The notes under the pieces were generated by a model. The model searched no databases and was not told the DNA's origin. It was given only the letters and a program-made list of their open reading frames with translations. From assembly GCA_023374045.1 (NCBI GenBank), contig CM041782.1:248153882-248217881 (forward strand): DNA of 64,000 nt. The letters run 5' to 3'. The translations under genes were made by a program, and so were the position numbers. Shown here piece after piece: positions 37,021 to 47,539 of the stretch. This DNA is from Limonium bicolor. Its lineage: Eukaryota; Streptophyta; Magnoliopsida; Caryophyllales; Plumbaginaceae. Each line of letters opens with the position of its first letter. Position 1 is the stretch's first letter.

Positions 37021-37241
37021 GGTCTCATAGGCGGTCTCCAGCTCGCAGATGTACGCTCCAACTTACTAGGGTCGGTCTCCCCACTAAACGACGGTGGTCT
37101 CAGATCTGCCAACGCTTTGACCCAGTTGGTCTCTCGTGGCGGTGGCGGTGGTGGCTGAACTTCGGGCTGTTGCCCCTGCTGCATCGCAGCTACTAACTGC
37201 AGGACCATCTTGGCTACAGAGGCCGCTACAGCGTCGGCCAT
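37017..37241 (-). pseudogene. gag: Element 3 gag, N-terminal part left of element 4
   Basis: The minus strand reads MADAVAASVAKMVLQLVAAM, a proline run, then NWVKALADLRPPSFSGETD, a chromovirus gag N-terminus. It continues the gag start at 52250-52168 once element 4 is removed. After DPSK the frame shifts by one base, and gag continues in the AlkB frame (ELETAYETVNVPAEVKV). The remaining gag, including the zinc knuckle, is absent, so gag passes straight into AlkB. The protein is truncated relative to the gag of element 4. Confidence 0.85.
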
Positions 37242-40200
37242 GTGAAATACCCGGGGATTTCATTTTATAAAAACCCTAAATATTATTATTACACACCAAC
37301 TTAGTATATGGTGTTATTTAAAAATTTATTTAGGGGTTTTCTTCCATTTGACCCTAATTATTATATAGTATTATGAATTTAATGATAAGATTTATAAGTC
37401 CATAAATCTTGGGAAAGTTTCTAAACACTGCAACTATATTATAAAGATTTTAGGAAGTGTTGGAACATTGTTTTGGAACATAAAAGTCAATATAAAATCT
37501 AGAAACCTTAAAGCTTATTAAGCCTTGCTAGAGTTGACTTTTTGAGAATGGTCAAACCAGGCCATGAAACCTATACCAATAAATAGGTTATGGAAAACCA
37601 TGAAGATCGATAAAAAGAACGTCAAAAACGGATCATCCTAGCCAAAGTTATGATAGATTGAAGTTTAGAACAAAATTTTAAAGACTGCCACGTGTCAAGC
37701 TCACACGCGCCAGGACTTAGGCGATTCCGGTTTCCCTGAATTTCGATAACAGAATTCTGTGTTTAGCCCTAACTTTGGACGGCTATATCTCACTCATCTC
37801 TCAATATTTTTCCATGTCGTCTTCTTCATTCACTTCTTCAATACGTCCTTTTCCAACCATTACTCACACATACCCTAATTCGTTAAACATCAGCCGCAAA
37901 TCTGACCTAAAGTTGACCCCTTGCGAAACTCATACCCAGAATTCTAGTTTCTCACCGATTTCAGGTAACTTTCGTTGATTATAACTCCTTCGTTTCTCAA
38001 CCAAAATTTGATTTCTTTAGCTCGTTTTAAAGATCTCTAATCCCTCTACAATTTTCATGTTTATGCCCAAGTCTGATTCGTAACCGGTTGGAAGATATAG
38101 ATGTCTTCAGTTTCAGTTTCACCAGCACATAAAATCATACCGAAACAGTAAGGTATAAACTCGTGACTTGCGACCTTAATTTCTTTCTTTGTGTCGTGAG
38201 TCAGGATTAGTTCTTGTTATCAATATGTAGAGGTAAGTTTGCTCTTTCGATTAAGCCCTTATTCATAGCCTAACTCGATTTGTACTGCAAGTTATAGGTC
38301 CTCAAAGTAGGCTTCGTGAACTGCTCGAAAGTTCGAGTTTTCCAGATTTCCCAAAATCGAATCCCTCCGTTTTTGCAACTCCGGTGAGTCTCCGATCAAA
38401 TTGCTCCGATATTGCTGTTCGTAGTCATGTTACCGTCTTAATCCATGTTCCAATATAATCGATTACGCTCTAGATTGAGGGAATTGGGGAGAATCGAATT
38501 CGGAAACCGTTTAGAACCCTAGCTTCGAAACGAAAATCGAAACCCGATGAATACTGCATTATAATTGGGGAAATTAGCATCATTAGAACCGAAATTTGAT
38601 TTCGAAACCATAGGAACAAGAATCACACGATTTCGTTCTGTAGATTAGAAGAAAACTCGGATTTAGTACTCGGGATCGAATTAGTTTTCGCTGATGAACT
38701 CAGCGTTCAGTGGCCGTCCGATCTCGCTTTAAAAGATTGGACGGCCGAGATTAGATCGCGATATTTAAGAGTTTTTATAAGTTTATGAAATTTCAGTAAA
38801 TAACCCTAACTTGTTGAGTTAATTTAAATACCTTCCCGAATGTATTTTGACTTGAAATTTTAACCATAGGTTCCTTATTAAATCTAGTTTATTTTGATGT
38901 AAATTAATATGGTTTTGGAGTTTTTAAACGTAAGTTATGATTTTTGCAAGTTACGATTTTCTGGAATTATTTGGTTAAATTAAAAAATATTTTTATGAAA
39001 TAAAAATTTTTATAATATGTCTAAAATGTTATAGTTACTGTATATTAAATTTGGGAATTTTTGGGCAATGGTAAAAGGTTTTAAAAATTGTGTTTATGAG
39101 TTTTTCATAAGAATAACCTATAATATAAGGTTTTTAATGTAACCAAAAATTAAAGTATGGTTTGTTAATTAACTTTTAAGCTGGGGAAAATAAGGGAAAC
39201 TAAATTAACATTTTATAACAGTAAGTTATAAATGTTTTGATATTAGATTTTAAGAGAAGTGAAATTATTTACATATCTGTATATATACTTACTTAAGTAG
39301 AAACTTATATAAATTAAGGAATTTAATTATACTACATTTTATTTACTATATTATATGGGGGTTAATATTTTTAATTAAACTAAGGAATAAATATATATAT
39401 TTTTACGCATTTATAAAAAGGGAATTAAGTAGTAACTTAGAGTAAAACAAGGAACTAATTAAATTAACACTTATAATAACTAAATATTATAAGAGCTAGA
39501 ATCCTAAGATATAGTAAAAGAAATACTTTATGAAATATACTTGGAATACAGTTTAAGGTTGTAGTAATAAGATAGTTTAAATATAATAAGTTACATAGGT
39601 AATTTGTCTTAGTTAATTTCTAGTACGGGTATACTTATATATATTAAATAAATAAAGGAAACACATTATTTTATAAACCATAAGTCGGTTGCGTTAAGCC
39701 TAGAAGTTATTGAACATTAATAAATACAGTAAAATTTCCTAAAAATGTTGTGGATAAGGTTTATATAAATATATATGTATATAAATACATTAAAATAGTT
39801 GAGGGAAATAATAATCTTTGTGATAGTTATAATAAGTAGATTATATATATATGTTAAACCTTAGGTTTTAGTCGGTGTGTAATTAAATAGTCACTATTAA
39901 TTTAAGGGTTTAATTACACAACATAGACGTAACACGGTATTGGGCTAACCTACTAAGCCCAAGTCTATGAACTCCAAAAGCCCACTTTAACAATTCAAAG
40001 AGAGTTTGGGCCACTCTCAGGAATAAATTCTTAATCATTCCAAACTAAACGAGATGGGCCTAACAAGGATTTAGTTAACAAGTCAAGCCCAAACCTTTGT
40101 AAGAGGATAATGGTAAACCTGAAACTATTAATCAGTAAGTGAAGAAGGTTGTTTAGTTTATAAGTCTCTTAACTAATCGACACTTGGAACACCTTAATTA

Positions 40201-40633
40201 TAGGTTACTATTGGGGAATCACTTATTCGAGTTAGTTATTGTTCTTCACATACCAGGTACGATTTCTCGTACTTGATATTTTTGCTGATTGACTTGTGGA
40301 ATGTTTTGGAAAACGCTGACTGACTTAAAGAGGAATCTAAAAAGAAAATGATTGTGTGACTAACTCAGCTTGTGTGACTAACTGAGCCTTGAATGCGAAA
40401 CTCACTTGGGTATTGGTTCCTTCTATTTGGTGCCCGTTAGACATTGGCTGCTTAGGGTTCACGCTTCTGCACTCTGTAGAACTGAGTGTTTTGGTATTGC
40501 TCTGGGTAGTTAGTGATCTAGTGAGAATTTGGAAAAAGGTCAATCTTGTTAATTTTTCTTTTGACTCTGGATATCATTTCATCCATGAGCTGGTTCTTGA
40601 GGTTTTTCGTGCGCGCGTCTCAATTCAATGGTA

Positions 40634-40852
40634 ACAGTGAGGGGCTGTATATCCCCTGTCCCAAGAAGGACGTGATAGACAGTGAGGGGCTGTATATCCC
40701 CTGTCCCAAGAAGGGACGTGATAGACAGTGAGGGGTTGTATATCCCCTGTCCTTAGTTGACGTGATAGACAGTGAGGGGCTGTATATCCCCTGTCCTTAG
40801 TGGACGTGATAGACAGTGAGGGGCTGTATATCCCCTGTCCTGAAAGGACGTG
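40634..40852 (+). repeat. 45-bp tandem repeat, five copies (element 4 5' LTR)
   Basis: Each unit reads GACAGTGAGGGGCTGTATAT then CCCCTGTCC and a variable AAGAAGG/TTAGTGG, ending ACGTGATA. The GACAG...CTGTC and GGGG...CCCC arms allow each unit to fold as a hairpin. Five copies are here, four in the 3' LTR and two in the LTR of element 5. Confidence 0.93.
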
Positions 40853-41187
40853 CTTGGCGGTGGGGGCCATCTCTCCCAGTTGAATTATTCCATTCTTAAG
40901 TTATTGGTTCTTGGATCTATTTTGTCATTCCTAGTCCTTTGTGACTATCTGAGTCTTCCTACTCCTAACGGGAATTGGGTTTAACTAAGGAAATGGATGT
41001 TCACTAACACATGATGTGATTTTGTCTCACTAACTTTATCTTTCTGTTATTAACCTTTATTCTTATCTTGATATCTTGATTTGGTGATTTGTGAAATGCT
41101 TTGTTTCCCGGAGTGGTTTAAGTGATTGTGTTCAAACTATTATTTATTTAAGAGTTGTATTATAAGTTTGTTTTGGGGGATCGTACC

Positions 41188-41228
41188 ATTTCCATTCCAG
41201 GGAACTGACCCACCCCACTCGGGGTGGG
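41188..41228 (+). promoter_or_regulatory. Tandem hairpin pair in distal LTR of element 4 (5' copy)
   Basis: A first stem (TTCCATTCCAGGGAA) is followed by CCCACCCCACTCGGGGTGGG (41209-41228), about 260 bases before the LTR end. The 3' copy (51860-51900) has the better first stem AGTTCC/GGAACT. Confidence 0.7.
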
Positions 41229-41494
41229 CTGCTTGGTTTTATCTTGCAGGTACGAGTTATTTTACAGGTGGCCACGAAGAGAAAGAGTGATTGGGATGGG
41301 ATTAGGCTTGAGAGTTTATATGTTTTATTACTGTCTACTTTTGTTATGTTTTCTCGAGGTTCAGGCCGTGACAGTTGTAATCATTAAGTCGAATTTTGGT
41401 GAGGCTGGTACCGGGTGTTTGGAACCTGATGGTCTGTACGCCTTTAGTATTTTATTTCCGCTATAAATATGTTAAATAGGGGCGTTACAGAAAT

Positions 41495-41519
41495 TGGTAT
41501 CAGAGCGTAGTTACGCTCT
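41495..41519 (+). promoter_or_regulatory. Element 4 primer-binding site with overlapping hairpin
   Basis: TGGTATCAGAGC (41495-41506) matches tRNA-iMet. AGAGCGTAGTTACGCTCT (41502-41519) is a near-perfect hairpin sharing the last five primer-site bases. A leader without a gene runs to 41752. Confidence 0.9.
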
Positions 41520-42391
41520 AACCCGAGAAAACAAGCCGAGTGAAATACTTAGATTATAGGTGCACTTAAAACTGGGGAACTGGGGTAGAATTGGGAAGTG
41601 AGAATTCCCGAAAGGCGCGTGACCCTACCCCATACTTATTTCATGTACATACGAACCGTCCTTAGGACGTTATAAATATTTCATATATTACTACATAGAT
41701 AGTTAGACTTTACAATACGCCTTCTGAGCAACAAAACCGTCATACCAGCTAGATGTCTCGAAGAGGAGGAAGAGGAGGAGCTGGTCCCTCAGGAGGTTAT
41801 GGACCCGACGCTGTCACCCCGGAGGTCATAGCGCAGATCGTGACAGCTGCATTGGCCCAGCAGCAGGCTCAGATCCCACATCCACCACCGCCACTACCGA
41901 ATGGTCCCCGAGAGTTCAACTGGCTGAAGGCGGTTAACGACCTTCGTCCTCCCATCTATGAAGGCCAACCAGAACCGAAGACTTTAGAGAAATACATAGA
42001 CGAGATGCAGAAGGCGTTCACCTCTCTACATGTTCCAGTGAATCGTTAGGTGGACATAGCGGCCTACTTTCTTCAGGGACCCGCGCATCGATGGTGGCAG
42101 ACTGCTAGAGCCGAGCTGACGGCCCAGGCGAACTTTGACTTCCAGGCATTTCTAGTGGCCGTGAGAGCTAAATTTTATCCATCCTATCTACAGAAGAGGC
42201 TGAGGAGTGAGTTCGAGCAGCTGAAGCAAGGGAGTCTCTCTGTTGCTGAGTACTACAATAAGTTTGTGGAGTTACTTGCTGTTATTGGAGAGGGAGCTTA
42301 TGCCCCAAGATATCAGGTGGACAAATTCCATACCGGCCTGAACTTCAAGATCATGACTATGATCGGTTCCACCAAAGGGATGACCCTACAG

Positions 42392-42458
42392 GTATGGAAT
42401 ATGATTTAAAATTTCTGGTACGCAAAGGTTTCTCCACTAACATATATTGTCACCACAG
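42392..42458 (+). other. Intron 1 of element 4 (67 bp, in gag)
   Basis: CCTACAG is followed by GTATGG, and CACCACAG precedes GAGTTAGCGGATGA. Element 5 reads CCCTACAGGAGCTAGAGG without interruption. ACTAAC near 42436 is a good branch-point match. Reading through it gives a stop and a frameshift. Confidence 0.9.
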
Positions 42459-42669
42459 GAGTTAGCGGATGATGCGAATGACTGTGAGACAACCATTGCC
42501 TACCAAGACTCTGTGCTAGGCAAGAGGAAGGGGAATAGAGAAAGAGAAAATGGAGGAAACTTTTCCCAGAACTACGAGAGGAAAGGAAAGTTCTACAAGG
42601 GGAGGGACGAGAAGGCCATGGTCCCCTCCTATACTAATGCTGAGCCACTCCGCTCCCAGCCATTTAAGG

Positions 42670-42738
42670 GTGAGATAAATCAGAAACTCCAAAGTGGTTA
42701 TATCTTGTTATCAATTACTAACCTTGAGACTGAAACAG
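42670..42738 (+). other. Intron 2 of element 4 (69 bp, in gag)
   Basis: CATTTAAGG is followed by GTGAGATAAATC; CTGAAACAG precedes GGAACCAACTTGCG. Element 5 reads CATTTATGGGGAACCAAC. TTACTAAC near 42716 matches the branch-point consensus. Its length is a multiple of three and it has no stop in frame, so it could also be retained. Confidence 0.9.
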
Positions 42739-43104
42739 GGAACCAACTTGCGAGAAAGTTCCTCTGCAAGTGGTGCAAGAAGGACCACCCGGGCAAGGAT
42801 TGTAAGGGCAACCTGGTGGACTGCCACCACTGCGGTAGGATGGGGCACAGATCGTTCGAATGCTTCTTGAACCTGGATTCCAGGAACTACAAGCCACGCA
42901 CCGGGAACCCTGCTAGAGCCCCAGTTGCTACTACTACTAGAGGAGGTCGAGGTGGCACAGGAGGTGCTGGACCTTCTACCAGTCGCCCTGCCTAGAGTCA
43001 TCCACAGAGGCCGGGACAGAACTATCCCCGGAGGCCGGGCAAGGCACCAGTCCTTAACATGGTGGACCGCGTCGAGGCAGCAAGTGATGACCCGAGTTCA
43101 CCTG

Positions 43105-44092
43105 GTGAGGACTATTTTCCTCATGAAGAGGCTTAGACCCTTATTTCTTTACATTCAGTTGTCTAGTTTTTCGTTGGCAATGTAAAAGGGATGAACTATA
43201 AACCCTTCATTTTGTTTCGTTACGAACCTTTCATTTCCAGTTGTGAACCTTGATTTATTTATTTAATGGCAATTGTTGTTCATCTTTCGATATTTGCTTT
43301 CCTATTTTGCCCTATACCACACCCAACATTCCTTTTGAAGCCAAACCACACCCACCAGAGAAGTGTGAGGTCTTGAGACCCGGGATGATCTTACTACGAG
43401 AATACCTGACCCCGACAGTCCAGTATGCATTGATCCTCAAGATCAGGGAGTTAGGTGTGAAGGAAGGAAATTTTTACACCCCTACCTTCAAGAATGGTTC
43501 AACCATGAAGGTGAAGATCATGTGCCTAGGTAAGAAGTGGAACCACACCACCAAGACCTATGAAGAAGTGTAGGTGCCACCAATCTCGGAGGAACTGCAG
43601 ACCATCATTAGAGCTACAGTTAAGGCAGCACAAGAATTGGAGGATGAGCCCGTCCCAGACCTAACCTCAGACGTCTGCATCATCAATTTTTATGGAAAAG
43701 AAGGTAAGCTAGGGTTGCATCAAGATAAGGATGAAACCCTAGTATCCATCACCAAGGGAGTTCTAGTGGTTTCCATATCACTTGGAGACGACGCGGAGTT
43801 CCTATTGGTGACCAGAAGAGGATGGACCTTGCCACCAAGATTTTCCTGAAGTCAGGTGATGTACTGATCTTTGGTGGGGCAGCTAGACTCATCTACCATG
43901 GAGTGAAGAGAATCAAGCCCAACACAGCCCCCACACCCATTATTAACCAGACTCACCTGAAACCTGGCCGATTAAACCTGACCTTTAGACAGATCTAGCC
44001 ATGTACTTTACAATTTCTGCTTTGTAATCATTAAACTGCTCATGAAGCTTTCAATAAGAATGGAAATTCTAAAAACTTATTTTTTCGTGTAG
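43105..44092 (+). other. Intron 3 of element 4 (988 bp), containing the AlkB gene
   Basis: The donor is TTCACCTG|GTGAGG and the acceptor TTTTTTCGTGTAG|GAGCTGG. Splicing gives S-P-G-A-G-N in frame with ...RLNVLDQAQAKS, matching S-P-G-V-G-N...RLNVLNQAQAKS of element 5. If it is not spliced, gag ends at a TAG near 43130. The flanks of the AlkB frame inside the intron (43131-43249 and 43999-44092) are UTR-like. Confidence 0.87.
43292..43998 (+). pseudogene. AlkB-like 2OG/Fe(II) dioxygenase in element 4 (one stop, one frameshift)
   Basis: Homologous to the AlkB of element 3 (about half of residues identical by eye). Similarity starts near DICFPILPY (43292). It includes LRPGMILLREYLTP, NFYTPTFKNG, MKVKIMCLGKKWN, INFYGKEGKLGLHQDKDE (His at 43718-43720, Asp at 43724-43726), SGDVLIFGG, LIYHGVKRI (His at 43897-43899) and PGRLNLTFRQI with both 2-oxoglutarate-binding arginines (43969-43971 and 43987-43989). 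A TAG stands at 43571-43573 and one base is missing near 43805. All catalytic residues are present but the frame is broken. The start codon is unclear; no ATG stands near the homologous start, and the frame is open back to about 43250. Its position wholly within intron 3 suggests expression from unspliced or alternatively spliced RNA. Confidence 0.88.
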
Positions 44093-47000
44093 GAGCTGGA
44101 AATTTAGAGGTCAGGCTGAATGTGTTGGACCAGGCTCAAGCAAAGAGCATTGGAACGGTCATCACAGGTATACCAATTAACCTTGAACAACTACTTTGGA
44201 GGAGTTACTAGAAACCTTAAAACTTCACTCAATAACTGCAGACACATTCCAAATTAATGGAGTGGAGGCCACCATCCTGTTTGATTCTGGAGCCTCCCAC
44301 TCCTTCATATCCCAAGCATTACATACTAAGATAAATGCCCCCACTGAGGATATCCATGATTGCTTAGTTTTGTTGCCATCCAAGGAGTTTATCAAATGCA
44401 GTAGACAGTGCAAGAATCTGAGCATGCACATCAAGGGAGCAGACTTCCTACTTGATGCCATTGTCTTCCCTGGCATGGGATTTGACATAATTGTGGGCAT
44501 GGACACGCTACAGCGGTACAGAGGTAGAATACACTGCGCAGAGCATCGTCTTCTCTTGAAGTCAGCCACAGGGATCACAGTATCATACCGAATGCAGCCC
44601 AAGCAGCCGACTGTGAAGGTTGTATCGGCACTATCCCTAATGAAGGAAGTGTCCAAGGGCGCGACTGCCTACTACTGCTACGCCCAGGATCTGAGGACAG
44701 ATCTGAAGTTCAGGAGCGATGTTCCCATTGTGTCGGAGTACCCCGATGTTTTTCCAGAGGAGCTACCTGGACTACCACCGCTAAGAGAGGTTGAATTCAA
44801 CATCGACCTCGTACCGGGCACGGGACCGATTGCTAAGGCTCCCTACCGGATGTGCCCTACAGAGATGGTCGAGTTGAAGAAGCAGTTGCAGGAACTACTA
44901 GATAAGGGCTTCATCAGACCCAGTGTCTCACCCTAGGGCGCTCCTGTGCTGTTCATCAAGAAGAAGGACGGAAGCATGAGACTGTGTATAGACTACAAAG
45001 AGCTGAACAATGTCACGATCAAAAACAAGTACCCACTGCCCAGGATCGATGACTTGTTCGACCAGCTGAGGGGAGCAAAGGTGTTCTCTAAGATTGATCT
45101 GCGTTCCGGATATCACCAGATAGCTGTAGCTGAGCCAGACATTGAGAAGACAGCCTTCCAGACCAGATACGGCCACTATGAGTTCACAGTGATGCCGTTT
45201 GGACTGACCAATGCACCGACGAGATTTATGGATTAGATGCAGAGAGTCTTCCAAGCCCAGCTAGATAAGTTGGTAGTCGTATTTATAGACGACATTCTAG
45301 TCTTCTCCCAGAGCAAAGAGGAACATGAGCAGCATTTGAGGACAGTCTTGGAGACACTGAGGGAGAAACAATTGTATGCCAAATTCAGCAAGTGTGAAAT
45401 ATGGCTGGACAAGGTGTCATTTCTTGGACACGTGATCTCAGTTGAGTGAGTTTCTGTAGACCCAGCTAAGATCGAGGCAGTGAAGAGCTGGCATAGACCT
45501 CGCACCGTGATAGAGGTTAGGAGTTTCCTTGGGTTGGCTGGCTACTATAGACGCTTTGTGAAGGACTTCTCCAGGCTAGCCAAGCCCTTGACCTCCTTGA
45601 TGAAGAAGGATAGCCCTTTTGTATGGACGGAGGCTTGTGAGGTCTCCTTCCAGGCGCTGAAGGACGCCTTGACCATAGCTCCAGTATTGATTATCCCAGA
45701 GGGGAACGAGGGGTACGAGGTATATTGCGATGCTTCAGGCAGAGGGATTGGTAGGGTACTAATGCAGCATGGCCGAGTAGTAGCGTATGCTTCTAGACAG
45801 CTGAAGAAGCACGAAGAGAATTACCCCACACACGACCTTGAGCTCCTCGCCATAGTCTTCGCCTTGAAGATCTGGCGACATTACTTGTATGGAGCCACAG
45901 TCCGGATTATGACAGACCATAAGAGTCTGAAGTACATCTGGACCCAGAAGGAGCTGAATTTGAGACAGCGACAATGGGTTAAGCTACTGGCCGATTATGA
46001 CATCAACCTCCAGTACACAGAAGGGAAAGGAAATGTTGTGGCAGATGCTCTGAGCGGAAGAGCTTATTCACTTCTTGCTTTGATAGAGACGACCACGATA
46101 GCTGAGGAGGTGTATGCAGCCCATGACAGTGACGTTTATCTACAGGGCATCAGACAGAAGTTAGTAGATGGGTTGACTGACGGTTTGAAGTATGACTACG
46201 AGCTGGACAGCGAGGGACACCTTTGAGTCAGAGGCAGACTCTGCGTTCCTTAGGATGCGACAGAACTTCAGACCAGGATTCTTTCAGAGGTTCATTCCTC
46301 GACATTATCAGTACACCCTGGAGCCACCAAGATGTACAAGGACTTGAAGCAATTATTCTGGTGGAACGGGATGAAGAGGGATGTAGCTGATTTTGTCTCT
46401 CGGTGCCTCACTTGTCAGAAGGTGAAGTTTGAGCATCGTCGACCAGGAGGTCGGATTCGGTCACTACCAGTACCGTGCTGGAAGTTTGACGACATCAGCA
46501 TGGATTTTGTGGTCGGTCTCCCTCCAGCTAGAGGTGGACTGAACGCAATATGGGTTATAGTCGATAGGTTGACCAAGACAGCTAGGTTCATACCTATCAA
46601 GGACACATGGAAGGTGCCCAAGCTAGCTGAGGTGTTCACCACGGAGCATATCCGGTACCATGGGGTACCAAAGACGATCCTCTCCGATCGTGACACTCGT
46701 TTCCTCAGTAGATTTTGGCGTCAGGTGCATGAGGCATTTGGGACTCAGCTACGACTTAGCACGTCTTTTCACCCGCAGACTGATGGGCAGACTGAGAGGA
46801 CTATTCAGACATTAGAGGATATGTTGCGAGCAGTCGCTCTAGACTATCAAGGGAGTTGGGTAGAGCGTCTTCACCTGGTAGAGTTCTCCTACAATAACTC
46901 TTACCATGCGTCTATCGGCATGGCACCATTCCAGGCTCTATATGGCAGGCCGTGCCGGACTCCCTTATCATGGAGTGACCCTGCTGAGGCAGTCTTGATT

Positions 47001-47539
47001 GGGCCCGAGTATATTCAGACACTGCAGGATGACGTCAGAGTTATTCAGCAGCACATGAGGGCAGCGTAGTCTAGACAGAAATCTTACGGGATCAGCGCAC
47101 CAGAGAGCTCTACTTTCAGTTGGGAGACATGGTCTTCTTACGAGTGTCTCCGATGAGAGGCATCTTCAGATTTGGGATGAGGGGGAAGCTAAGCCCTAAG
47201 TATGTCGGCCCATACAGGATTACGGAGCGAGTGGGCCCAGCTGCATACAGATTGGATCTACCAGTAGAGTTAGGGAAGGTACACGACGTGTTTCATGTAT
47301 CTCAGGTGAAGAAGTATATGCCTGACCCTTCTCACGTACTGCAGCCAGAGAGATTGGAAATAGAGCCTACACTGAGATATGAGGAGACTCCTATTCAGAT
47401 CTTGGACATGAAGGTCCGAGAAACGAGAGGCAGATCAGTTAAACTGGTGAAGGTTCTTTGGGAACACCATGGGGTCGAGGAAGCTACTTGGTAGACTGAG
47501 GACTCCATGAGAGTGAAGTACCCACACCTTTTTACATGA
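44093..47539 (+). pseudogene. pol: Element 4 pol: protease, RT, RNase H, integrase, chromodomain-like tail
   Basis: The protease active site is LFDSGASHSF (Asp at 44283). RT starts near 44800 with [17 protein letters not shown]; its catalytic FIDDILVFS has the Asp pair at 45286-45291. RNase H covers about 45600-46060 ([31 protein letters not shown]). The integrase has the HHCC segment near 46310-46430, then [26 protein letters not shown] and [13 protein letters not shown] for the D,D,E triad. The tail VKLVKVLWEHHGVEEATW is chromodomain-like and ends MRVKYPHLFT at 47539. Stops stand at 44934, 45234, 45447, 46224, 46252, 47067 and 47492. One base is missing near 47092. Several stops fit C to T (or G to A) changes. 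Confidence 0.93.
44168..44241 (+). other. Intron 4 of element 4 (74 bp, before the protease active site)
   Basis: GTCATCACAG is followed by GTATACC, and AATAACTGCAG precedes ACACATTCC. Splicing gives V-I-T-D-T-F-Q-I-N-G-V-E, matching V-I-T-G-M-F-L-V-N-G-V-E in element 5. Element 5 lacks the segment. Confidence 0.88.

Larger units (their letters stand above)
37243..41489 (+). repeat. Element 4 5' LTR (4247 bp)
   Basis: The LTR runs from TGAAATACCC to GGGGCGTTACA. It is AT-rich at 38800-39900 and G/C-richer elsewhere. The 3' copy differs by few substitutions and by indels, for example about 60 bases at 39145-39206 that are missing in the 3' copy near 49880. The 98-codon and shorter open frames in it show no domain. 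It contains the five-copy 45-bp repeat and the hairpin pair. Confidence 0.95.
41753..43104 (+). pseudogene. gag: Element 4 gag with two short introns (broken by stops)
   Basis: The start ATG (MSRRGGRGGAGPSGGYG) aligns exactly with that of element 5 at 59831. Next come NWLKAVNDLRPP, the gag core VDIAAYFLQGPAHRWWQTAR, FEQLKQGSLSVAEYYNKFVE and zinc knuckles CKWCKKDHPGKDC and CHHCGRMGHRSFEC near 42770-42865. GT...AG segments at 42392-42458 and 42670-42738 interrupt it; element 5 is contiguous at both points. TAG stops at 42047-42049 and 42993-42995 are CAG to TAG changes judged against element 5. After the second stop the frame stays open to the donor at 43105, where it would be joined to the protease by splicing. 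Confidence 0.9.

Noticed and set aside
37061..37066. GTAAGT on the minus strand in element 3 gag as a donor that would make the AlkB an intron, as in element 4.
   Set aside because: Splicing from it to the acceptor-like GCACTCAG near 36025 does not restore the protease frame and would also skip most of gag.
40634..40852. A regular repeat array that might suggest CRISPR.
   Set aside because: Units are contiguous 45-bp tandem copies without unique spacers, in a plant LTR.
42711..43001. Open frames antisense to gag and pol of elements 4 and 5 (for example 42711-43001, 44225-44656, 61171-61530).
   Set aside because: They mirror coding sequence of the real genes on the other strand and show no domain.
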